A DNA stretch of 37,820 nucleotides from Clostridiales bacterium (GCA_022780965.1 JALEUQ010000056.1:1-37820); one strand, 5' to 3'. Shown: positions 7,894-17,210, counted from the first letter of the stretch. Made by a program: numbers and translations. Notes: a model not told the origin generated them from the letters alone.

Positions 7894-10520
7894 AAGTATT
7901 CCTTAAGTTCTTCAAGTATTGCAAGCGCTTGTGACGGAGTTGTGTTCATCAGATCCACTTCCTTAAGTCGCTGTACAACAGGGTTAGGAGCAAAGTCAAA
8001 TAATGAAATCTGATATTCCTGATCGATATTTTCATTAACTGATTTGTTTTCAGTTTCGCTTATATCTGATGAAACTGCAGAAGCTGATGCTCCCGATTCG
8101 AGAATATCAAGTCGCTGCTGAGCGTTTACAAGAAGCTCGCTAGGCACACCGGCTATCTTGGCTACATGAATGCCGTAGCTTCTGCTGGCGCTGCCGGGCA
8201 CAATTTTGTGAAGGAATACTACATTTCCTCCATCTTCTGCAACATCCACATTCAGGTTTCTGACACCGCTGAGAGTGTTTTCAAGTTCAGTCATCTCATG
8301 GTAATGAGTAGCAAAAAGAGATCTTATTTTCCTGTTTTCTTTGGCCAGATACTCTGCTGCTGCCCAGGCAATGGAAAGCCCGTCATAGGTGCTGGTGCCT
8401 CTGCCTATCTCGTCAAGTATTACAAGACTTCGTGAAGTGGCTGTATTGAGAATGTAGGCAAGTTCGCTCATTTCCACGAAGAATGTGCTCTGTCCCTGCG
8501 CCAGATTGTCTGATGCTCCAATACGAGTGAAAATCCTGTCACATACACCGATTTCAGCACTTTCACATGGCACGAAACAGCCAGCCTGAGCCATGAGCAC
8601 AATCAGTGCTGTCTGACGCATGTATGTGGATTTACCTGACATGTTAGGGCCTGTAATCAGGAGCATGCTGCTGTCATCTCTGTTCAGATATGTATCATTG
8701 CTTACGAAAACACCATCTCTGATTGTTCTTTCGATAACAGGATGTCGCCCCTTCTCAATGACTATTCTGTCAGAATCGTTTACTTCAGGTTTCACGTAAT
8801 TGTTTTTTTCACTTACTTCTGCGAAGGAAATCAGCACATCGATTTCTGCTATTGCACGCGAAGTTTCCTGAATTATGCGAATGTGTTTCTGAAGTGTTTC
8901 TCTAAGTTCAGTAAAAAGCCTGTACTCCAGGTCATTTATCTTGGATTCCGCATTCAGTACCAGACGTTCTGTCTCCTTAAGTTCAGGTGTAATGAATCTT
9001 TCGGCATTTGCCAGCGTCTGCTTGCGGATATAGTTATCTGGAATCATATGGTAAAAAGATCTGGTTACCTCAAGATAATAGCCGAATACTTTGTTGTAAC
9101 CCACTTTCAGATTCTTGATTCCTGTTCTCTCTCTTTCTGAGTTTTCGAGGGAAGCTATCCAGTTCTGAGCATCTCTTATCGAATCCTTCAGCTCATCAAG
9201 TTCAACTGAGAATCCCTGCTTTATGATTCCGCCTTCTTTGATTGTAAACGGCGGATCATCCACAATTGCACTGTCAATAAGTTCATAGATATCTGTAAGC
9301 GAAGAAATGCTGTCATTAAGCCTGTTTACAAGCGGTGCACCGCTGCAGCCCAGATTTTCTTTAATGTCCGGGAGCACGAAGCACGAGTTTTTCAGGGCAA
9401 TCATATCCTTGCCGTTAGCAGTGCCGGTGGCAATTCTGCCTGTCAGCCTTTCGAAGTCGTATACACTTTTAAGTGACTCCCTTATGTTGTTGCGGCATAG
9501 AATTTCGTCATAAAAGAACTCAACAGCGCCGAGTCTGTCTTTGATGGAGTCAACATTGTTAAGAGGTTCTCTGAGCCACTGCTTAAGTTTACGCGAACCC
9601 ATTGCCGTATGTGTCTTGTCGAGGACGCCCAGAAGAGAACCCTGCAGCTTTTTTTCAAAAAGTGTCTCGGTTAATTCCAGATTCTTGATTGTACTTTTAT
9701 CAAGTGACATGTGTTCGCCTAAACTGTAAACCTTAATGGAAGTAATATGTCCAAGGTCTCGCTTCTGTGTCTGAACAAGGTACATCAGCAGGCTTCCCAG
9801 TGCGGTTTCGGTACATGAATCCTCCTCTATGCCGATTCCCTGAAGGGCGCTTACATTGAACTGTCGCTTAATCGTCTCTCTGACTGCATCCTTTTTGAAG
9901 TAATCTTCTCCAAGTATGTTAAAATACGCGCCGGTAACGATTCTGAGGCTGTCTGTGTCAATGTATGTGTCAGTGTCGCTGCTTAGAAGAACTTCGCTGG
10001 CACTTATCTTGACGATTTCGTTAATAAGACTTTCTGAAGCGCCAGGGCCTTTGATGAGAGTAGCGTATGTTTCACCTGTAGATACGTCGCAATATGCCAG
10101 ACCAATCTGACCGTCTGCTGCATGCACTGAGGCAATGTAGTTGTTTTCATTCTCTTTGAGAACTGACGTGCTCAGAACTGTGCCGGGAGTTACAATCTGT
10201 ATTACATCACGCTTCACAAGACCTTTGGCTGCGGCGGGATCTTCTGTCTGCTCACAGATTGCAACTTTATATCCCTTTTCGATGAGTCGGGCAATGTAAG
10301 TGTCCGCAGAATGAAAAGGAACACCACACATCGGTGCCCTTTCTTCCAGACCGCACTGTTTACCTGTAAGAGTCAGTTCCAGTTCTCTTGCGGCAGTTGC
10401 AGCATCATCAAAAAACATTTCATAGAAGTCACCCAGTCTGAAGAACAGAATACAGTCCGTATACTGAGCCTTAATATCCATATACTGCTGCATCATGGGT
10501 GATAATTTAGCTTTGGCCAT
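7890..10520 (-). CDS. mutS: DNA mismatch repair protein MutS
   Basis: MutS binds mismatched DNA and recruits MutL. The mismatch-reading Phe-x-Glu lies in GDFYEMF (F32, E34), and residues further on include CGVPFHSADTYIARL. The C-terminal ABC ATPase carries TGPNMSGKST (Walker A, about 620), VILDEIGRGTST (Walker B/D-loop) and the switch FATHYHEMTELE. Near the C-terminus QISLF is a good beta-clamp-binding motif, followed by a short helical tail. At 876 residues it is full length. Its start overlaps the last base of the tlyA stop (TAATG), with GGAG nine bases upstream, so mismatch repair expression is linked to the isoprenoid/nucleotide operon. Confidence 0.98.
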   Translation of the reverse strand: MAKAKLSPMMQQYMDIKAQYTDCILFFRLGDFYEMFFDDAATAARELELTLTGKQCGLEERAPMCGVPFHSADTYIARLIEKGYKVAICEQTEDPAAAKGLVKRDVIQIVTPGTVLSTSVLKENENNYIASVHAADGQIGLAYCDVSTGETYATLIKGPGASESLINEIVKISASEVLLSSDTDTYIDTDSLRIVTGAYFNILGEDYFKKDAVRETIKRQFNVSALQGIGIEEDSCTETALGSLLMYLVQTQKRDLGHITSIKVYSLGEHMSLDKSTIKNLELTETLFEKKLQGSLLGVLDKTHTAMGSRKLKQWLREPLNNVDSIKDRLGAVEFFYDEILCRNNIRESLKSVYDFERLTGRIATGTANGKDMIALKNSCFVLPDIKENLGCSGAPLVNRLNDSISSLTDIYELIDSAIVDDPPFTIKEGGIIKQGFSVELDELKDSIRDAQNWIASLENSERERTGIKNLKVGYNKVFGYYLEVTRSFYHMIPDNYIRKQTLANAERFITPELKETERLVLNAESKINDLEYRLFTELRETLQKHIRIIQETSRAIAEIDVLISFAEVSEKNNYVKPEVNDSDRIVIEKGRHPVIERTIRDGVFVSNDTYLNRDDSSMLLITGPNMSGKSTYMRQTALIVLMAQAGCFVPCESAEIGVCDRIFTRIGASDNLAQGQSTFFVEMSELAYILNTATSRSLVILDEIGRGTSTYDGLSIAWAAAEYLAKENRKIRSLFATHYHEMTELENTLSGVRNLNVDVAEDGGNVVFLHKIVPGSASRSYGIHVAKIAGVPSELLVNAQQRLDILESGASASAVSSDISETENKSVNENIDQEYQISLFDFAPNPVVQRLKEVDLMNTTPSQALAILEELKEYL

Positions 10521-11317
10521 TATTTTTTCTCCAGTTCTTCATGTGAAATTCTAACTGTTTCAGCAATATCCGGCACAAAATCAGTTGCCGTTTTTTTCAT
10601 GTAAAGCAGATATTCAATGTTGCCTTTAGTCCCTGTAACCGGCGAGAAGGTCATGCCGTGTACGTGAAGGCCGTTTGCCAGTCCGTATTCGGTCACATTT
10701 GAAAGAACCTGTCTGTGTACATCAGGATCTCTTACTATTCCCTTTTTGCCTACCTGTTCTCTGCCGGCTTCAAACTGAGGTTTCACAAGACATACCAGTG
10801 AACCGTTTTCGCCCAGCAGCTGAGCAGCAACCGGGAAAACAAGTTTAAGAGAAATAAAAGAAACATCGATACTGATGAAGTCAACATCTCTGCCGATTGT
10901 GTCCACATCAAGATAACGAACGTTACACTTTTCCATGTTTACTACACGTTCATCATTTCTTAGTTTCCAGTCAAGCTGACCATAACCAACATCAATACAG
11001 TATACCCTGCTCGCACCCTTCTGAAGCATGCAGTCTGTAAATCCGCCTGTTGAAGCTCCGATATCAACACACTTGGCACCTTCAAGAGAAAAACCGTAAA
11101 GCTGCAGCGCTTTCTCCAGTTTAAGGCCTCCTCGGCTAACATATGGGCAAAGATTTTCTTTGACAGTGATTTCGGCGGCCCTGTCAACGGACATTCCTGC
11201 TTTGTCTGCCAGTTTACCGTCTACATATATCAGACCGGCCATTACTGAAGCCTTAGCCTTCTCTCTTGACGGGAACAAACCCCGTTCTGTCAGTATTACG
11301 TCTAGTCTATCTTTCAA
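10520..11317 (-). CDS. tlyA: TlyA family rRNA methyltransferase / hemolysin-like protein
   Basis: The 265-residue protein has an N-terminal S4 RNA-binding domain (MKDRLDVILTERGLFPSREK and IYVDGK) and an FtsJ/RrmJ-type methyltransferase domain with the SAM loop CVDIGASTGGF (about 83-93) and VKPQFEAGREQVGKKGIV. TlyA of mycobacteria makes 2'-O-methylcytidine in 16S and 23S rRNA; the hemolysin name is historical. The start appears to be TTG at 11315-11317, since an in-frame stop lies just upstream. Its AAGGA is only two bases before the TTG, unusually close, so initiation may depend on ribosomes finishing dxs, which overlaps by 11 bp. The next gene downstream is mutS rather than the argR/recN/spo0A group often found there in clostridia. 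Confidence 0.93.
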   Translation of the reverse strand: MKDRLDVILTERGLFPSREKAKASVMAGLIYVDGKLADKAGMSVDRAAEITVKENLCPYVSRGGLKLEKALQLYGFSLEGAKCVDIGASTGGFTDCMLQKGASRVYCIDVGYGQLDWKLRNDERVVNMEKCNVRYLDVDTIGRDVDFISIDVSFISLKLVFPVAAQLLGENGSLVCLVKPQFEAGREQVGKKGIVRDPDVHRQVLSNVTEYGLANGLHVHGMTFSPVTGTKGNIEYLLYMKKTATDFVPDIAETVRISHEELEKK

Positions 11318-13166
11318 GTTCCTTCTTTATCCTTTCTGCAATTGAAACTGCATCCAGTCCGTATCTTTCATAAAGCTGTGCAGTAGTACCGTGTTCTATG
11401 TACTTGTCTGGCCATGCAATGTTGTGCACCTTCGTTTCCTCGTTTACGAGTAAAGAATTGATGCTTTCTCCAAATCCGCCTGACAGTATATTATCTTCTA
11501 TAGTGAAAATGTGATTGTATACTGAGGCACAATTTCTGATGGCTTCTTCATCCATTGGACGCAGGAATCTGGCATTGTATACTGAGGCACTGATTCCCGA
11601 TTTGCTGAGAATTTCTGCTGCCTCAATAGCATTTGCTACCATTGAGCCTATGGCCCAGATAGCACAGTCATCACCGTCAGTAAGCTTCTCTGATTTGAAA
11701 TCATTTAGAGGAGCATCATTTATCACAGGAGCCGTTCCTCTTGGATATCTGATGGCACATGGAACATCAAGAGCACGAGTAAGATCAAGCATCTTCTCAA
11801 GTTCAGGACCATCTTTAGGAGCCATAATCAGCAGATTTGGAATTGATGACAGAAAACTGAGATCATAGATGCCCTGGTGTGTTTCACCGTCAGCACCTAC
11901 TGCTCCGGCTCGGTCAAGACAGAATACTACCGGGAGATTCTGCAGACACACATCCTCCATTATCTGGTCATATGCTCTCTGCAGGAAAGTTGAATATATA
12001 GCAACGTATGGCTTAATTCCCATTTTAGCCATGCCTGCCGCAAATGTTACAGCGTGAGGCTCAGCAATTCCAACATCGTATGTTCTATCTGGATATTCTG
12101 CTGCGAAATCCTTAAGTCCTGTGCCTTCAAGCATCGCTGCACTTACTGCAACTACATGGGTGTCCTGAGCGGCCATTTCCGTAAGTTTGCGACCAAAAAC
12201 AGCTGAATATGATGGGTTTGATGACTTGCTTACAAGTTTGCCTGTAGAAGGATCAAATGGACCGATACCGTGAAAAATATCAGGATTTTTCTCTGCAATA
12301 GAATACCCTTTACCCTTCTTTGTACAAACGTGAATAAGCACAGGACCGGTACTTTCCTTGGCAACTTCCATGATTTCGCAAAGATCTTCTATGTTGTGTC
12401 CGTCTATCGGACCGTAATAATTAAGTCCCAGTTCTTCGAAGAATCTGCCGCTGTCATCAATGACTGCATGTTTAATGGATTCCTTGGTATTGTGGATACC
12501 GGTTACCATAGTTGAACCGATTTTAGGAACGCTTCCGATGCGTTTCTTCACATTTTTTTTGATTGAGGTGTACTTGAGTGTTCCTCGCATCCTTCCCAGA
12601 TATGATGAGAGACCCCCATTGTTTCTGGAAATGGACATGCCGTTGTCATTGAGAATGATAATCATTCTTGAATTCACGTTGACTACATTGTTAAGTGCTT
12701 CGAAAGCCATGCCGCCGGTCAATGCGCCATCGCCTATAATGGAGACAACATTGTAGTTCTCATTCTGCAGATCACGAGCAGCAGCAAGTCCAAGTCCAAG
12801 AGAAATTGAAGTGCTGGAATGACCCGTATCAAACAGATCGTATTCACTCTCCTTCTGCTTAGGGAATCCACTCATTCCGTCCAGCTGACGAAGTGTACGA
12901 AATTCGTCGGCTCGGCCGGTAAGGAGTTTATGAACATATGTCTGATGACCTACGTCCCATATTATCTTGTCCTCAGGCGGATTGAAGGCTCTCATGAGAG
13001 CTATCGTAAGTTCTACTGCCCCAAGGCTCGATGCCAGATGTCCGCCTGTTTTTGAAACATTCTCAACAAGGAAATCTCTGATTTCATATGTTAGAAGTTC
13101 CAGATCATCCATCGACATCAATTTTATTTCTTCAGGAAATTTATGTTCCTTAAAGTATTTATTCAT
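11307..13166 (-). CDS. dxs: 1-deoxy-D-xylulose-5-phosphate synthase
   Basis: Dxs condenses pyruvate and glyceraldehyde 3-phosphate with thiamine diphosphate to give DXP, the first step of the MEP isoprenoid pathway. The TPP motif begins at IGDGALTGGMAFEALNN (about residue 145) and the transketolase pyrimidine-binding domain contains VAEPHAVTFAAGMA-type sequence (IAEPHAVTFAAGMAKMG). The C-terminal transketolase domain has TIEDNILSGGFGES. The 619-residue length is typical. The start is ATG with AGAGGT at eight bases, two bases after the ispA stop. The product feeds both IspA next door and, through DMAPP, MiaA further along. Confidence 0.97.
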   Translation of the reverse strand: MNKYFKEHKFPEEIKLMSMDDLELLTYEIRDFLVENVSKTGGHLASSLGAVELTIALMRAFNPPEDKIIWDVGHQTYVHKLLTGRADEFRTLRQLDGMSGFPKQKESEYDLFDTGHSSTSISLGLGLAAARDLQNENYNVVSIIGDGALTGGMAFEALNNVVNVNSRMIIILNDNGMSISRNNGGLSSYLGRMRGTLKYTSIKKNVKKRIGSVPKIGSTMVTGIHNTKESIKHAVIDDSGRFFEELGLNYYGPIDGHNIEDLCEIMEVAKESTGPVLIHVCTKKGKGYSIAEKNPDIFHGIGPFDPSTGKLVSKSSNPSYSAVFGRKLTEMAAQDTHVVAVSAAMLEGTGLKDFAAEYPDRTYDVGIAEPHAVTFAAGMAKMGIKPYVAIYSTFLQRAYDQIMEDVCLQNLPVVFCLDRAGAVGADGETHQGIYDLSFLSSIPNLLIMAPKDGPELEKMLDLTRALDVPCAIRYPRGTAPVINDAPLNDFKSEKLTDGDDCAIWAIGSMVANAIEAAEILSKSGISASVYNARFLRPMDEEAIRNCASVYNHIFTIEDNILSGGFGESINSLLVNEETKVHNIAWPDKYIEHGTTAQLYERYGLDAVSIAERIKKELER

Positions 13167-13168
13167 AA

Positions 13169-14065
13169 TCAGTTACCTCTTACTGCCAGATCTTCTGCCA
13201 GTTTTGAGAATACTTCCGCATTGTCATAATATACACCAACAGCCGCGAGAGCTGCATCTGTAAGTTCACGAAGACGTTCTTTGGACTTTTCGATGCCGAA
13301 AAGTGCAGGATAAGTCAGCTTGCCTCTGTCTGAATCCATTCCTGTCTTCTTGCCCAGTTTCTCTTCATCACCCTCAACATCGAGGATATCATCGCATATC
13401 TGGAAGGCAAGTCCCAGATTCTCAGCGTATTCAGTAAGATTTGTCAATGTTTCCTTGTCAGCTCCTGCAATCATTGCCCCTGCACGAACAGCAGCTATTA
13501 TAAGTGCCGCTGTTTTGGTAAGATGAACATAATCCAGCATTTCAGCAGAACCGACCTGATTTTCGGATTCCATGTCTGCTATCTGACCTGCTATCATGCC
13601 TCTGATTCCTGCACCCTTTGCGATTTCGTATGCAGCTCTTATTCTTCTCTTCATGGCATCGGCATCATCCATATAGTACAGAATGTCTCCATACATTGAT
13701 TCGAAGGCTGTGTTAAGGAGTCCGTCTCCAGCAAGTGTTGCAGTGGCATCTCCGTACACCTTGTGGTTTGTAGGAATGCCTCTTCTTAAATCATCATTAT
13801 CCATACAAGGCAGATCATCGTGTATTAGAGAGTATGTATGAATGTACTCAAGAGCACAGGCATATGGAAGTGCTTCTTCAATCTTGCCGCCGCAGAAATC
13901 GCATGTGGCAAGCAGAAGTACAGGTCTTATCCTTTTGCCCCCTGCACTCAGGCTGTACTTCATAGCTTCATATAACGTAATACTTTTATGGTCAACATCA
14001 GGAATAAAATCAGTAAGATGCTCCTCGAAATACTCACGATAGTTTTCAAAAGTAAAATCAGTCAT
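13169..14065 (-). CDS. ispA: Farnesyl/geranyl diphosphate synthase family polyprenyl synthetase
   Basis: This short-chain trans-prenyl diphosphate synthase condenses DMAPP or GPP with IPP. The first aspartate-rich motif is DDLPCMDNDD at about residues 83-92, the second is DDILD near 224, and the SAGGKRIRP substrate loop is at about 40-48. The position of aromatic and small residues before the first motif suggests a C10-C15 product, but chain length is not certain. The length of 298 residues is normal. It lies between xseB and dxs, the standard gram-positive order. Confidence 0.95.
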   Translation of the reverse strand: MTDFTFENYREYFEEHLTDFIPDVDHKSITLYEAMKYSLSAGGKRIRPVLLLATCDFCGGKIEEALPYACALEYIHTYSLIHDDLPCMDNDDLRRGIPTNHKVYGDATATLAGDGLLNTAFESMYGDILYYMDDADAMKRRIRAAYEIAKGAGIRGMIAGQIADMESENQVGSAEMLDYVHLTKTAALIIAAVRAGAMIAGADKETLTNLTEYAENLGLAFQICDDILDVEGDEEKLGKKTGMDSDRGKLTYPALFGIEKSKERLRELTDAALAAVGVYYDNAEVFSKLAEDLAVRGN

Positions 14066-14081
14066 ATAATCGCCTTCTTTC

Positions 14082-14267
14082 TCAGTTGTTTAACACTTCT
14101 ATCTTCTGAACTGCTTCATCAAGAATCTCTCTGCACTGTTTATAGCATCGGATTCCTTCTTCATAGCTTCTGATTGCTTCTTCTAATGTAGTTTCATCTG
14201 ATTTGAGTTTCTCAGACGCTTTCTCAAGATTTGCCAGCGCCTGCTCAAAACTTATCTTCTCCGGCAT
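14082..14267 (-). CDS. xseB: Exodeoxyribonuclease VII small subunit
   Basis: XseB is the small helical subunit that forms the multi-subunit exonuclease VII with XseA. The 61-residue sequence shows the family core FEQALANLEKASEKLKSDETTLEEAI followed by YEEGIRCYKQC, giving two amphipathic helices. It begins five bases after xseA ends and overlaps nothing. The gene is short but clear from its motif and its partner. Confidence 0.95.
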   Translation of the reverse strand: MPEKISFEQALANLEKASEKLKSDETTLEEAIRSYEEGIRCYKQCREILDEAVQKIEVLNN

Positions 14268-14272
14268 AACTG

Positions 14273-15484
14273 TTACCTCTTTTCTTTCTCATCAATGACA
14301 GTTGCCCTTGCTCTTCCTTCTGCTAACGATATATCAATTGTATCACCTATAGATACTTCTGAAGCATTTTTTACAATTTTTCCTTGAGAATTTCTGACAA
14401 TTGCATAGCCGCGTGCCAATATTAAATCAGGGTTGGATGAATTGATCACTTGTCCTGCCAGTTCGACGCGTTTAGTGAAATCTGTCAGTTTATTATCTAC
14501 CTGAGAATTGAGCTGCTGATAAATTCCGTCGCACTTCATCTGCGCCATTACTGTTCTTGATTTCAGTTGTCTCATGAAAAGTTCCGGGTTCATGAGATTG
14601 AGTGAGTTCTCTGCCTGCTGAATTCTTATTCGTATGCTTCGTGAAAGTTCTTTATCAAGATTGTTTATATAATCTCTCAGCTCTGTTGTATCAGGAACCG
14701 CCATATCAGCCGCGGCTGTAGGAGTTTCGGCTCTTCTGTCTGCAACGAAATCTGCAATAGTAAAATCCGTTTCGTGACCTACTGCCGATATGACAGGAAT
14801 TGACGATTTGTAGATGCTTCTCGCAACTTTTTCTTCGTTAAAAGCCCACAGTTCTTCAATGGAGCCTCCGCCTCTGCCTGTTATTATCACGTCAATGTCA
14901 GTGAAGCGTCTGTTAATGTCATCTATGGCTTCTGCGATTTCACCGGCAGCTGATGGTCCCTGAACAGTTACAGGATATATCAGCACATTGACGTAATCGT
15001 TCTTGTTCTTTATTATTTTGATAATATCCCGGACTGCGGCACCTGTTGCAGATGTGACCACTGCTATTTTGGACGGGAAAGAAGGAAGCGGTTTCTTATG
15101 TTCCTGATCAAACAGCCCCTCACCTTCCAGTTTCCTCTTGAGAGCCCGAAATTCGGCCATTAGGCGCCCTTCCCCCGACTCTTCAATATCTTTGACGTTT
15201 ATTGAATAATAACCGCCTTTCTCGTACAGATACAAGTAGCCGTATACATTGACTTCAAGGCCGTCTTCCAGTCTAAAGGCTATGTTGTCGGCATTTCCTG
15301 CAGGAAGGAAACATCTGATGGTGCTTTTCTCATCTTTGAGCGAGAAATAAACGTGCCCGGCGCTGTGATATTTAACGTTTGACAGTTCGCCTGTCACAGA
15401 CACATTGCCTAATATGGGGTCAGTCTGCAGAATTCGTTTGATGTAGCTGTTAAGTTGTGAAACTGATACCGGCTTTAATCCCAT
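14273..15484 (-). CDS. xseA: Exodeoxyribonuclease VII large subunit
   Basis: XseA is the catalytic large subunit of exonuclease VII, which degrades single-stranded DNA from both ends into oligonucleotides. The N-terminal OB fold reads SVSQLNSYIKRILQ and GELSNVKYHSAGHVYFSLKD. The catalytic domain contains KIAVVTSATGAAVRDI, ITGRGGGSIEELWAFN and ISAVGHETDFTIADFVADRRAETPTAAA, the strongest family signature. The C-terminus has the usual coiled region and ILARGYAIV. At 403 residues it is normal. Its start overlaps the preceding gene by 10 bp. Confidence 0.97.
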   Translation of the reverse strand: MGLKPVSVSQLNSYIKRILQTDPILGNVSVTGELSNVKYHSAGHVYFSLKDEKSTIRCFLPAGNADNIAFRLEDGLEVNVYGYLYLYEKGGYYSINVKDIEESGEGRLMAEFRALKRKLEGEGLFDQEHKKPLPSFPSKIAVVTSATGAAVRDIIKIIKNKNDYVNVLIYPVTVQGPSAAGEIAEAIDDINRRFTDIDVIITGRGGGSIEELWAFNEEKVARSIYKSSIPVISAVGHETDFTIADFVADRRAETPTAAADMAVPDTTELRDYINNLDKELSRSIRIRIQQAENSLNLMNPELFMRQLKSRTVMAQMKCDGIYQQLNSQVDNKLTDFTKRVELAGQVINSSNPDLILARGYAIVRNSQGKIVKNASEVSIGDTIDISLAEGRARATVIDEKEKR

Positions 15485-16461
15485 ACGTATCTTCCTCCGA
15501 GAACAGCTATGCCGACTGCGTTGTCCTGAGCAATGTCGCTGCTGCCGAAATGTATGTTGATATCCTTTAACCTTGCTGAATTTTCAATGTAGTTTTTAAT
15601 AAAGCAGCTGGATGAAACACCTCCGGCCATAAGAACTTCATTAATTTCAGTCATGTTTGCCGCCTGAAATACAGATTCCTCAATGGATTCTGCAATGCGG
15701 ATGAATATTTCTTTTATGAACGGCTCTTTCTCAATTCCGTATTTTTCTTCTTCTATTGCACGCTTTATCTGCGTATCTATGCCTGAGATGTTGAAATAGG
15801 CATGTCTCGTTTTAATTCTTGTCAGGACACCTGTGGCAAAATCTGTTGAACATGCGATTTTATCCATGTATTCACCTGCCGGAAAATCATATCCAAGTGC
15901 AACACCGGCTCTGTCTATCAGCTGTCCGTAAGACATGTCTCTGGTGCCGCCTGTAAGAAATATTTTGTAAAAAACACCGGTGTTGAGGACCACATCTCTC
16001 TGTCTTGGCTTAATAATTAGTATTTCAGTGGTGCCACCTGAAAAATGACATGCCAGATATGGTTTATCAGAATGGAAACCTGTGTTGTGTCTAACAGCTT
16101 CTACATGACCTTCCTGATGTGAGAACCCTATTCCCACAATGCTGTTGACAGAAGCAATTGATTTTCCCGTTGAGATACCTGCATTAAATACAGGCATATA
16201 GGAACCTTCTACAGGTCTTGGCCTGTCTGACCAGGCAACTGCATCAAGGCGGTGTTCAAGGTCAACAGGAATCTTTTCGATTAACTGCGGAAGATTCTGT
16301 ATATGCTGAAAAAGAGCCTCAGACTGTCTGAGACCTCTCTCGCCTTCTTTTACTTTGAGAAACATTCTTCCGTCGTAGACTACATTATAGTCCTCATCAA
16401 CAACAGCAACTGATGTTTTGTAGTTGCTGGTGTCAATCCCTAGTATATATTTACTGTTCAT
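15475..16461 (-). CDS. TsaD/Kae1-like paralogue (O-sialoglycoprotein endopeptidase-like)
   Basis: The protein has the ASKHA fold of TsaD/Kae1, beginning with LGIDTSNYKTSVAVVD. The metal-binding histidines are kept as HQEGH (H115, H119), and the late aspartate as AQDNAVGIAVLG near 313. The nucleotide loop is FSGGTTEILI instead of the usual SGGHT. At 328 residues with several divergent loops (SDRPRPVEGSYMPVF) it is not the canonical TsaD of threonylcarbamoyladenosine synthesis, which I expect elsewhere in the genome. Clostridia often have this second copy beside nusB and xseA. It overlaps nusB by 11 bp and xseA by 10 bp. Its reaction is unknown; the metal ligands suggest it is active. Confidence 0.85.
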   Translation of the reverse strand: MNSKYILGIDTSNYKTSVAVVDEDYNVVYDGRMFLKVKEGERGLRQSEALFQHIQNLPQLIEKIPVDLEHRLDAVAWSDRPRPVEGSYMPVFNAGISTGKSIASVNSIVGIGFSHQEGHVEAVRHNTGFHSDKPYLACHFSGGTTEILIIKPRQRDVVLNTGVFYKIFLTGGTRDMSYGQLIDRAGVALGYDFPAGEYMDKIACSTDFATGVLTRIKTRHAYFNISGIDTQIKRAIEEEKYGIEKEPFIKEIFIRIAESIEESVFQAANMTEINEVLMAGGVSSSCFIKNYIENSARLKDINIHFGSSDIAQDNAVGIAVLGGRYVWD

Positions 16462-16849
16462 CTTTTAAAACATTGCCCAGCACGCCGTGGATGAAGGATG
16501 CCGACTGTTCTGTACTGAATTTCTTCGATAAATTAATGGATTCTGACACAACTACTGCATCTGAAACATCATCTGCATATCTTGATTCCCCTACTGCAAG
16601 TCTGAGAATTGCCAGATCAACCTTTGGCATTCTAGATGTCTTCCATGCTTTGCTGTACTGGTTTATCTTATCGTCAATTGAATCAAGATTAGTTACTGTA
16701 GACTTGAGTATTGACCATGATCTGTCATGTTCTTTGCCGCTGATTCTCTCACGGCATTTCGTTTCGAGAACTTCCAAGTTCATTTCACCTGCAGCTTCAA
16801 GTTCGAACAGAAGCTGCATCATTGCTTCTCTAGCCTGTTTTCTTGTCAT
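16451..16849 (-). CDS. nusB: Transcription antitermination factor NusB
   Basis: NusB binds boxA RNA with S10 (NusE) and supports rRNA transcription antitermination. The 132-residue all-helical protein opens with MTRKQAREAMMQLLFELEAA and has the conserved DLAILRLAVGES segment, then VVVSESINLSKKFSTEQSASFIHGVLG near the C-terminus, a hallmark of the family. It begins one base after the Asp23 stop codon, and overlaps the TsaD-like gene. Confidence 0.95.
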   Translation of the reverse strand: MTRKQAREAMMQLLFELEAAGEMNLEVLETKCRERISGKEHDRSWSILKSTVTNLDSIDDKINQYSKAWKTSRMPKVDLAILRLAVGESRYADDVSDAVVVSESINLSKKFSTEQSASFIHGVLGNVLKDEQ

Positions 16850-16850
16850 A

Positions 16851-17210
16851 TCATTCCTCCGAAGGGATTTCTACTCCCTGAACATTTATGTTAACAGCCA
16901 ATACTTTGCTGCCTGTCATCTCTTCAACTTCGTCTCTGATATTTTCCTGGATTTCCCAGGCCAGCTCAGGGATGCGTGTGCCGTAATCCACGATGATGTT
17001 TGCATCAATAGTAATGCCGTCATCATTCTGTGATGCTTTGATGCCTCTGGATGCATTCTCCTTGCCGAGAAAATTCTTGGTAAGAAGGTCTGATATGCCG
17101 CCGGCAACATCTGCAACCCCCCTGGTTCTCAGAGTGGCATTAGCTGCACACACTGCTATCACTTCATCAGATACTTTAATTGAAGAACTATCATTGTTCT
17201 GACTGTTCAT
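16851..17210 (-). CDS. Asp23/Gls24 family envelope stress protein
   Basis: A 119-residue Asp23/Gls24 (DUF322, YqhY) protein. Signature parts are SDEVIAVCAANATLRTRGVA near the start and the IDANIIVDYGTRIPELAWEI followed by VEEMTGSKVLAVNINVQGV. In Bacillus, YqhY lies next to accBC and nusB and affects fatty-acid homeostasis; in staphylococci Asp23 sits at the membrane through a partner. This copy lies directly before nusB and overlaps the CNNM membrane protein gene by 20 bp, so a membrane-linked role is possible but unproven. No membrane segment or signal is present. Confidence 0.92.
   Translation of the reverse strand: MNSQNNDSSSIKVSDEVIAVCAANATLRTRGVADVAGGISDLLTKNFLGKENASRGIKASQNDDGITIDANIIVDYGTRIPELAWEIQENIRDEVEEMTGSKVLAVNINVQGVEIPSEE

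Noticed and set aside
16413..17033. 206-codon plus-strand frame spanning nusB and part of asp23
   Set aside because: It overlaps two well-supported genes on the other strand, and its product shows no recognisable domain.
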